Source: Kalmanozyma brasiliensis GHG001 (Eukaryota; Basidiomycota; Ustilaginomycetes; Ustilaginales). From it: a stretch of 64,000 nt of DNA. The notes beneath the pieces were generated by a model, which ran no database searches, was not told where the DNA came from, and saw only the letters and a program-made list of their open reading frames with translations. Numbering within the stretch: position 1 is the first letter of the stretch; every line of letters starts with the position of its first letter. Position numbers and translations under genes: made by a program. Positions 57,447 to 64,000 of this stretch are shown one piece after another. The stretch covers positions 498,401 to 562,400 of the forward strand of contig NW_015961981.1 of the NCBI RefSeq assembly GCF_000497045.1, in the 5' to 3' direction.

Positions 57447-59438
57447 TCATGCGTCGTCGAGAAGAAACTCGTCGATCTGAGCCTTGATCTCTGACCTCTT
57501 GAGAGGCTGCGGAGGTTGCTTGTGGCTCGCACAGTTGCCATGCTTGCCGTTCTGCGGGGCTTCCCCTCCCTCCGCGACCGCCGCCTCGACTCCGCTGACT
57601 CCGTTCGGGTCGGTCCCATTCGCATCGCCGCCCTTGGCAGCCGACCTCTGGACATGCTCGAGCACGTACGCCGGCAGCAACGACCTCGCTTGCTCCTCCC
57701 CACCCTCCCCAGCTGGCGGCGCCAGAACCAACAGACACGCGTAGCAGAGATGATCTGCCAACTCGATCCATCTTTGCCCCTGCTCCTCGACCGCTTTGAC
57801 CGGACGCTGACCGGGTGCGGTCTCACCCAGGCTTGAAATGGTGATGTTCCTCTTCCAGTGTCGCGCGGTGGGATGCTGACTGGGCATGCTGCACAGCGCA
57901 CAGCCTGCGGTGGTATTCCAGCGGAAGCATCCCGCGCTCGCCTGGGCCAACCTCATTCCTCTTGACCCGATGCGTGGCTCGTTCCCGGCAAGCGTCAGAT
58001 CCGCCATCTTGTCTGCAACGCCGTTCCGAGTACGCAGCGGAACGGTCGGCCCCACCCGCTGGAATTCGCTAGTGGACCGAGAAACGTCTTCAGTGGAGTT
58101 GAGCACGAGCTTGGCACCCGTCTTGCCGATCGTCGTCACGGTGCTCGGCACCCCGCGTTCGAGGTTGAGCACAAACGTCTCGGTCAACCTCGCGATCGAT
58201 GTCTTATCCATCACGGGTGCCGTCGTGCTACCCTCCCCGACTCCCACGCTGGGCGGCACCACCTCCTGTTCCGTCAACGGCTCCAACCCAAGGGTGGATG
58301 TATAGTGGATCACTTCTTGGAGAAGGTGTGGCGCAAACGGGCGGACAACGAGCAAGTCGTCGATCCAAGCAGCCGCGTTGTTGGCGACAGCAAGCTTGTG
58401 ACCCGCGCCCTTGGCGATGTCCTCGATCAGCCGAATGGATGTCCGTGTGGCTGTGGAGGCGAGGAGGAGTGCGGAGCAGGAGAGCGAGGTGGCGGTGCGC
58501 CGGAGAAGGTGTGTGATGAGGATGCGGTGGAGGTCTTCGATGCGCGTGCGGGCGGAGGAGGCGCCTGTGCGCGGAGTCGAGGGTGGGTGGAGGGAGGTGA
58601 AGAGGTCTTGCAGGGCCTGTCGTGGGGTTGCGACGGAGGTGGAGTGACGAGAGAGAAGCTGATCGTCGACAGAGGAGTGCTTCCATGGGACGCCTGTGAA
58701 GGTCTCGTCGGAGGTACGGAAGACGTCCTCAAGCTTGAGAGGGACGAAATGCAGATCGGGAGAGCCTTCCTCTTCGACCATCATTCGAGCTGCTTCCGTT
58801 TGATCTACGCTGTTGGAGATGACAGCGCTGTCGTCGATGTAGAGCACATAGATCTTTCCGACCTCGTTGAAGCGGCCTGCAGAATTGAGACCGCGCGGCT
58901 TGCCCGTCGAACCCTCGCTCTCCGCCGGCGATGAGGTATCAACATCTTCACCGCGCGCCTTCCTCCTCCGTGCATCGCGGTTGACAAACGCTGTCTCAGG
59001 TCTGAAATACTGCGTCACCGTCCGCAGGAGGGCTCTTGAGCTCGGGCCCCCGGAGAAGGCGACGGCAATGTTGGCGGACACATTGACCTCGGTGTTGCCA
59101 CTGCCGTTGTTGATCGGTTTTACTTTCTTGCTGCTCTCTCCGTTGGCCGGCGCAGAGGACGAGGATGCGACAGGATCGGACGTCGCAGCAGAGGAGCTGG
59201 CTATTGAGCCTGCTTTAGAAGCAGCAGCAACATACTTGGCGAGTCCGGCACCGCGAGCATATTCGAGACCCGGCTTGGCTTTGGAGTAGAAGACGGCGAG
59301 CGCGCAGTCCTGGCAGTAGATCGAGTCGCGGAAGATGGCGGTTGCTGGGTTGGTCTTGCAGCGGACGCAAGTTGTGGTTTCAGTCGAGGCGGCCGCAGCG
59401 GCCGAAGATGCCGGATCGCCTGGCTGTGGACACGGCAT
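57447..59438 (-). CDS. NCS2: Cytoplasmic tRNA 2-thiolation protein 2
   Basis: 663 residues, ATG at 59438. The protein works with Ncs6/Ctu1 in the URM1 pathway to place the 2-thio group of mcm5s2U34 on tRNA-Lys, -Glu and -Gln. Seen: an N-terminal zinc-type pair (C24-x2-C27 and C42-x2-C45 in YCQDC), the PP-loop-like AVAFSGGPSSRALL at 129-134, and near the C-terminus CFRWNTTAGCALC, a second cysteine pair. NCS2 is the pseudo-catalytic partner, so a degenerate PP-loop (SGGPSS) is expected. Low-complexity linkers (about 75-120, Ser/Ala) enlarge it over yeast Ncs2 (about 490). It is divergent from KAE1 with 268 bases between the ATGs. Confidence 0.88.
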   Translation of the reverse strand: MPCPQPGDPASSAAAAASTETTTCVRCKTNPATAIFRDSIYCQDCALAVFYSKAKPGLEYARGAGLAKYVAAASKAGSIASSSAATSDPVASSSSAPANGESSKKVKPINNGSGNTEVNVSANIAVAFSGGPSSRALLRTVTQYFRPETAFVNRDARRRKARGEDVDTSSPAESEGSTGKPRGLNSAGRFNEVGKIYVLYIDDSAVISNSVDQTEAARMMVEEEGSPDLHFVPLKLEDVFRTSDETFTGVPWKHSSVDDQLLSRHSTSVATPRQALQDLFTSLHPPSTPRTGASSARTRIEDLHRILITHLLRRTATSLSCSALLLASTATRTSIRLIEDIAKGAGHKLAVANNAAAWIDDLLVVRPFAPHLLQEVIHYTSTLGLEPLTEQEVVPPSVGVGEGSTTAPVMDKTSIARLTETFVLNLERGVPSTVTTIGKTGAKLVLNSTEDVSRSTSEFQRVGPTVPLRTRNGVADKMADLTLAGNEPRIGSRGMRLAQASAGCFRWNTTAGCALCSMPSQHPTARHWKRNITISSLGETAPGQRPVKAVEEQGQRWIELADHLCYACLLVLAPPAGEGGEEQARSLLPAYVLEHVQRSAAKGGDANGTDPNGVSGVEAAVAEGGEAPQNGKHGNCASHKQPPQPLKRSEIKAQIDEFLLDDA

Positions 59439-59706
59439 GATGCCAAGAAGGCGGAGAGACGGCAGAAGGGGTTGCTAGAAGGTATGGTGCAACGTTGCTT
59501 GAGTGGAGGCTTTGAGCCTTGTCGGCTTGCCACAGCTCACCGCAGCCAAGGGTCTGCGAAATCTAAGCTTTTGGAGAAAAATTTGGGTGGGAGCCTCGGA
59601 TCTCGGACTCGACCCTGGCTGGTCTTCGCTCTGCTCCTCATCAAAGAAGTTCTTTCCTTAGGACGCAAGCACCTGTTTTTCGCCCACAAGCATCGCATCC
59701 GCCAAC
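59439..59706. promoter_or_regulatory. Shared promoter of NCS2 and KAE1
   Basis: 268 bases between two tRNA-modification genes that diverge. No TATA box is seen, so the pair may be driven by a single bidirectional promoter. Confidence 0.6.
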
Positions 59707-61020
59707 ATGCCATCGAGGACACGAGTACGAAAGGCAGACCCGCTGCCATACCCGTCGAGGCCCTACTTAGCCCTTGGCCTCGAAGGCAGCGCCAACAAGC
59801 TCGGTGCCGGCATTGTCCTGCACAAGCCCTTCGACCCTCCATCCTCGTCCTCCTCATCCGCACCGTCATCTATCTCCTCTCGGTCCGTAGGCCAAGTTGA
59901 GATTCTTTCGAATGTACGACACACCTACGTTACGCCGCCCGGATCCGGCTTCCAGCCAAGTGACACTGCCAAGCACCACAAGGAATGGATCATCCGCGTC
60001 ATATCCGAAGCCGTCCGTCGGTCCGGTCTCGAGTCGCTCGCCGATGTCGACTGCATCTGCTACACAAAGGGTCCTGGTATGGGCGCACCACTCCAGAGTG
60101 TAGCCGTGGTAGCTCGCACCCTCGCTCTCATGTACAACAAGCCGCTGGTGGGCGTCAATCACTGCGTCGGCCACATCGAGATGGGTCGCACCATTACCGG
60201 CGCCCACAACCCCGTCGTCCTCTATGTCTCAGGTGGCAACACGCAAGTCATTGCCTACTCCGCACAGAAGTACAGGATTTTTGGCGAGACGCTCGACATT
60301 GCCGTCGGCAACTGCCTGGACAGGTTCGCACGCGTCATCGGGCTAAGCAATGACCCGAGTCCTGGCCAGAACATCGAAAAGGAAGCGCGGAAGGGCTCAA
60401 AGCTCGTTCCCCTTCCCTACACCACCAAAGGCATGGATGTCAGCCTGGCGGGCATTCTCAGTGCCACCGAAGCGTACACGCGGGACAAGCGTTTCAAGCC
60501 GAATCCTCGGGTCGAGCACTCCGATGCAGCCGTCGGTAGCCTAGCCAATGGCGAAGTGTGGACGGGCGAAGGCGGCGGAAAACACATCGTCAACATGGCC
60601 GACGAGACACCAGCACGCACAGATGCAGACGTCGACGTCTCCCAGTCCGGTCCCTCGCAGCTCGACGCATCCGTCAACACCATCACCCCCGCCGACCTGT
60701 GCTTCTCGCTGCAGGAGCACATCTTTTCGATGCTCGTCGAGATTACCGAGCGCGCCATGGCACATATCGGATCCAAAGAGGTGCTCATCGTGGGCGGTGT
60801 GGGCAGCAACCAGAGGTTGCAGCATATGATGGGGGTCATGGCGAACGAGAGGGGTGGAAGTGTGTTTGCCACGGACGAGAGGTTCTGTATCGATAATGGG
60901 ATCATGATCGCCCATGCGGGCTTGTTGAGTCATAGGATGGGACTCGATACGAGTCTGGAGAAGAGTACGGTGACGCAGCGATTCAGGACGGATACTCCCA
61001 ACATCACGTGGCGAGCATGA
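59707..61020 (+). CDS. KAE1: Kae1, tRNA N6-threonylcarbamoyladenosine transferase subunit
   Basis: 437 residues, the catalytic subunit of the KEOPS/EKC complex that adds the threonylcarbamoyl group to A37 of ANN-decoding tRNAs. Motifs: [15 protein letters not shown] (start of the ASKHA fold), the metal-binding [11 protein letters not shown] (His152, His156), [43 protein letters not shown], and [17 protein letters not shown]. Two low-complexity inserts are present: a Ser run (residues 46-58) and an Asp/Gly-rich insert of about 50 residues after [10 protein letters not shown]. It has no mitochondrial presequence, so it is the cytosolic/nuclear Kae1 and not the mitochondrial Qri7. It is divergent from NCS2 and followed by ATG5. 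Confidence 0.92.
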   Translation: MPSRTRVRKADPLPYPSRPYLALGLEGSANKLGAGIVLHKPFDPPSSSSSSAPSSISSRSVGQVEILSNVRHTYVTPPGSGFQPSDTAKHHKEWIIRVISEAVRRSGLESLADVDCICYTKGPGMGAPLQSVAVVARTLALMYNKPLVGVNHCVGHIEMGRTITGAHNPVVLYVSGGNTQVIAYSAQKYRIFGETLDIAVGNCLDRFARVIGLSNDPSPGQNIEKEARKGSKLVPLPYTTKGMDVSLAGILSATEAYTRDKRFKPNPRVEHSDAAVGSLANGEVWTGEGGGKHIVNMADETPARTDADVDVSQSGPSQLDASVNTITPADLCFSLQEHIFSMLVEITERAMAHIGSKEVLIVGGVGSNQRLQHMMGVMANERGGSVFATDERFCIDNGIMIAHAGLLSHRMGLDTSLEKSTVTQRFRTDTPNITWRA

Positions 61021-61377
61021 TTGCTGTGCTCGTCTTGCGCAATGCACTGTGCTACCACGGTCAAGTCTGCTGAAGTTAACTAGTTGCATCGTGTGTTGAG
61101 CTGTATACTTGACTCATGGACAGAAGCCGAATGGTGAGAGCAGAGCGAGCACGAGCCAGTTTGCACTCCAGAGGCCCTTTTCGTGGTTTCAGAAATTCAG
61201 GGTCCTGCAACGCGCGGTTGAGTTGGTCCATTGCGGCTTGTGTTGGTCTGGACATGCATGGGCGATCAGCGCCAAAGACCTGCACTTCCCTCCTCACCAT
61301 CACGCATCGACTTAACCTTTGATCACACAGACGTAGTGCGCTTCGTCGATGATGCTCAGGTCGATACCATCTTCAAA
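61021..61377. other. Intergenic KAE1 / ATG5
   Basis: No gene. An in-frame ATG at 61258 could add 40 residues to ATG5, but that segment does not look like protein and 61378 is preferred. Confidence 0.45.
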
Positions 61378-62874
61378 ATGAGCCAACCTCCCTTGTCGGG
61401 CTCGCAGCAGCGCTCCGCCTCAGCCGGAAACCAGCCCTCTTCCTCGTCCTCTGCAGCGCCGTCGACGTCCTTATCAGCTACCACCACACCTCTGCTGCGG
61501 CAGAGCTCTTTTGGTGCAGGAAGCTCAGGCTCAAGCATGCTCCCAAACTCACCGCACTTGGGCGCAGGCTTCTCATCGACAGTCACATCCCCTGCATCTG
61601 CCACCTTCCAGCCCAGTTCGACCTACTATCCCACATCCACACCAATCGCAACTTCCAGCTTCCGAAGACTGATATGGGAAGGCACAATCCCGATTTGCGT
61701 CTCGATAGATCCAGCAGATCTTCCGCCAGGCTCGGACACTACCATCGACTCGACGTATCTTGTAGTGCCACGCATCAGCTACCTTCCACTCATCGTGGCT
61801 GAGGTCAGGAAGAACCTACTAGAGCTGGTGCTGGAGCAGCCTGCATTGACCGCGCTCAACGACAAAGAGCTTTGGTTCGAGTACGAAGGCCAACCGCTGC
61901 GATGGCACTGGCAGATCGGTCTGCTCTACGACTATCACACCCCAAATGCCGCTCGCACGACCATCGCTTATCAAGCAGCGTCGACGACGACAACCGGGCT
62001 AGGGTCCTTGCGCCCCGAAGACCCACATTCGACTCAGAGTCGTTCAGATAGTGGCATTCTGCCTGCGGCGCAACCAACAAAGCTCCCATGGAACATCCGA
62101 CTGCGGCTGTCGAAACCACCCGTCGACCGTCTTCACAGCAATTCGGGCTTGGAGTCGTGCAAGGCGTCGTTCATGTCGATGATCAAGGAAGCCGACTTTG
62201 TGCGCTACGGATCGACCAAGAAGGTGGTCAACTTGCGCAAACAGGAGCAAGACACACTCTGGGATGGCGTCACCTCGCACGACTACGACCTCTTTTGGAG
62301 CATCGCCAACAAGCTTGTGCCCAACTCGCGGAACTCGACGTTCGAGATCGGTAGTGCAGCAACAGTTCGCTCACCGATCACGGCTCGCACACTGTCCCTC
62401 AACATTGGTGCGGGAGAAGAGCGCACGCCTCCCATGGTGCAGCGCAGCCTCACCAACCAGCCGAATGAATCGCAGGCGAGTCTTGCACCGAGCACGGTGT
62501 CGACGATCACCAGCACCTCTTCCGATGCGCCGTCCGCCACCAGCGGCACAGCCACCCCAACCACAGGCAATGCAGTACGCAGCATACCCATCCGCATCTT
62601 CCTGCCAGACAACGCGCCCATCGTACAGGAGCCCGCCCCACCCATGCTGGACGATGGCAGACCCAACACCCTAGGCGCTGTACTGTCGGCTCTATTCCCA
62701 CTGCTCTTTCCGCCTCCACCGAGCTTCAGCAGCTTTGTTTCGCAGGCGCCACCGCTAGCCTTCGCGTTGGTGCAGGGCGTGAGGATGCCGCTGGACACGG
62801 AGATCGCTTGGTTGGGAAGCGCGCTTGTTGGGCCAGATGGCTGGGTAGCCGTTGTCATCGGGCTGGTGAGCTAA
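61378..62874 (+). CDS. ATG5: Autophagy protein Atg5
   Basis: 498 residues from 61378 (a longer version from an ATG at 61258 would add 40). After a Ser/Thr/Gly-rich N-terminus (about 1-94) comes the UblA domain (RRLIWEGTIPICVSIDPAD), then LWFEYEGQPLRWHWQIGLLYD, then PWNIRLRLSKPP. The conserved Lys for Atg12 conjugation is Lys270 in FMSMIKEADFVRYG, followed by the helical bundle (LWDGVTSHDYDLFWSIANKLV). UblB is in the C-terminal part (SIPIRIFLPD, then PSFSSFVSQAPPL). The Atg12-Atg5-Atg16 complex acts as the E3 for Atg8 lipidation. A Ser/Thr insertion (about 340-400) separates helical bundle and UblB. No intron. Confidence 0.9.
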   Translation: MSQPPLSGSQQRSASAGNQPSSSSSAAPSTSLSATTTPLLRQSSFGAGSSGSSMLPNSPHLGAGFSSTVTSPASATFQPSSTYYPTSTPIATSSFRRLIWEGTIPICVSIDPADLPPGSDTTIDSTYLVVPRISYLPLIVAEVRKNLLELVLEQPALTALNDKELWFEYEGQPLRWHWQIGLLYDYHTPNAARTTIAYQAASTTTTGLGSLRPEDPHSTQSRSDSGILPAAQPTKLPWNIRLRLSKPPVDRLHSNSGLESCKASFMSMIKEADFVRYGSTKKVVNLRKQEQDTLWDGVTSHDYDLFWSIANKLVPNSRNSTFEIGSAATVRSPITARTLSLNIGAGEERTPPMVQRSLTNQPNESQASLAPSTVSTITSTSSDAPSATSGTATPTTGNAVRSIPIRIFLPDNAPIVQEPAPPMLDDGRPNTLGAVLSALFPLLFPPPPSFSSFVSQAPPLAFALVQGVRMPLDTEIAWLGSALVGPDGWVAVVIGLVS

Positions 62875-63412
62875 CGCAACATAGTTATTCGACATGTAAT
62901 TCAGAGCGGCACAGTCGATGTTGCACTTGAGTATGGCTACATGGGTATGTGCTCCTGAAAGAAGTCTTTCAAGCCGCGGGCTCAGAAAGTGATGAGGAGC
63001 GGGCGGCATGCACGAACCGAAATAAATGGAGGCTGTTAGACCGCCTTGTGATTCGGCGATTCAGTCAAATTTCGAGCGCGATGAGCCAAAGCTGGAATTC
63101 GGCTTTCTGGCGGGGGGCCGAGAGCGGCTGGCGATGCACAACCCGCATCCACTTTGCCTCGCATTCCTTCCACACTACCGTCATCTATCCACTCGGCGAT
63201 CCGTTCCCCCTGTCAAGCCTCGCGATCTCGCACAAAAAGTCTCCAGTCTCCAAGTAGCCAGCATCGCTTTCAAGTCCGCACATCTGATACTCGCAGGCGA
63301 GTCAACTCGGACGAAGCGTCTGCTAGCAATCGATCTGCCGACTGCATCACGCGGCGTGCGCCTGTGAACCGTCGACCATCAACCGATAGCAGCCAGCTAG
63401 CCCTTCGCAGCC
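62875..63412. other. Intergenic ATG5 / Gln-rich gene
   Basis: No gene. It holds the ATG5 3' end and the promoter and leader of the Gln-rich gene. The stretch before the ATG at 63413 has no clear TATA box. Confidence 0.45.
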
Positions 63413-63763
63413 ATGAACAACCAGAATCAGCAGAATCAGCAGCCTGGCCAACCGGGCGGGCAGGGTCAGCAGCCCACCGCCGCCCAAGCCGCGCAGTACA
63501 AACAAGCGCTCATTCAGCAGCAGCAGCTGATGCGCGCGCAGGCCCTCGCGCAGGCGCAAGCGCAGCAACAGCCAGGTCAGTCCTCCACACAACCTCAACA
63601 GCAGCAGCAACCTCAACAGCAGGCAGCCACGATGCAGACACTCCAGCAGCTGGTGCAGAACAATCCGCAGGGATTGAATGCGCTGCTCCAGGCCGCGAGG
63701 GAAGGAAAGATGAACCCGGAACAGCTTGCACAATTGAAGGTGTTTATTGGTGCCCATCAGGCT

Positions 63764-63802
<39 letters not shown>

Positions 63803-64000
63803 ATTCGACCCCCGCAGCAACAGCAGCAGATGCAGCAGCAGGTGAGGCCTCCGCAGCAACAGCAGGGACAGCCGAATTTGCAACAGCAGCAGCAACAGAT
63901 GGCCGCCGCACTTCAACAGCAGCTTCAGCAGCAACAACAGCGGAATGCTGCACAGAATGTCCTCCAGCAGCAGCAGCAACAGCAGCAGGTTCGTCCGCCG
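63413..64000 (+). CDS. Glutamine-rich protein, 5' part only (cut by window end)
   Basis: An open frame starts at an ATG (63413, MNNQNQQNQQPGQPGGQGQQ) and runs off the window end with no stop, so the first 196 residues are visible. About 45% are Gln, in runs separated by Pro, Ala and Leu, with a more ordered helical piece in between (LQQLVQNNPQGLNALL, then REGKMNPEQLAQLKVFIG). Such Gln-rich N-termini are common in Mediator, SWI/SNF and other transcription co-activators. The family cannot be named from this fragment. Many CAA/CAG repeats make it a length-variable locus. Confidence 0.75.
63768..63993 (+). repeat. CAA/CAG (polyQ) repeat-rich stretch
   Basis: Mixed CAA/CAG runs encode several Q tracts separated by Arg-Pro-Pro and similar units. 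The mixture of CAA and CAG should limit slippage compared with a pure CAG run. Confidence 0.8.

Overview
This 64 kb window is nuclear DNA from a basidiomycete fungus, most likely a smut of the Ustilaginales (Ustilago / Sporisorium / Pseudozyma type). The signs are moderately GC-rich DNA, long and mostly intronless genes coding for proteins with large Ser/Pro/Ala-rich disordered regions, rare short introns with GTAAGT/GTGAGT donors and CTGAC-like branch points, and eukaryote-only genes (RPB11, KAE1, NCS2, PEX14, ATG5, a p62-complex nucleoporin, a two-Myb telobox protein). I see no transposon, CRISPR array, rRNA or convincing tRNA gene, and no secondary-metabolite or effector cluster. It reads as an ordinary housekeeping region.

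Layout: 0.2-1.9 kb, a catalase (+). 2.1-6.2 kb, a 1360-residue disordered protein (-). 6.7-7.4 kb, a three-exon TPR protein (-). 9.2-12.4 kb, a malic enzyme (+) with two alternative first exons that would give a cytosolic and a mitochondrial form. 12.5-14.6 kb, an unknown protein with a Cys cluster and tandem repeats (-). 15.2-19.0 kb, a RhoGEF (-). 19.9-20.6 kb, a SAP30-like Sin3-complex subunit (+). 21.3-24.6 kb, a DDT/WHIM/PHD chromatin protein (+). 24.6-28.5 kb is a large gene-free block ending in a TATA promoter and a long AUG-free leader before a 356-residue unknown protein (+).

29.8-30.8 kb, a three-exon Som1-like mitochondrial protein (-). 31.2-33.1 kb, a NIPA-type Mg2+ transporter (+). 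33.2-34.8 kb, HEM13 (-), divergent from a 717-residue mitochondrial protein (+). 37.9-39.2 kb, a secreted lactonase-like beta-propeller (+). 39.2-40.6 kb, NUP54/NUP57 (-), divergent from a DUF1748 protein (+). 42.2-45.2 kb, an LCAT-like hydrolase (+). 45.3-47.2 kb, a BAR protein (-). 47.7-48.1 kb, a possible zinc-ribbon microprotein (+). 48.1-49.2 kb, PEX14 (-), divergent from RPB11 (+, with a 5' UTR intron). 50.8-52.2 kb, a wax-synthase-type acyltransferase (-). 53.6-57.3 kb, the Tay1-like telomere/promoter-binding protein (+). 57.4-59.4 kb, NCS2/CTU2 (-), divergent from KAE1 (+). 61.4-62.9 kb, ATG5 (+). The window ends inside a glutamine-rich protein (+).

How genes may work together: NCS2 (s2U34) and KAE1 (t6A37) modify the same tRNA anticodon loop and share a 268 bp intergenic region. 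HEM13 and an unknown mitochondrial protein share a 299 bp one, and the Som1-like protein and the Mg2+ transporter are also divergent. The best candidate for undescribed biology is the malic enzyme locus, where two promoters and exons feed one catalytic exon. Smaller leads are the zinc-ribbon microprotein, the membrane-anchored Som1-like protein and a repeat family in the 684-residue protein.
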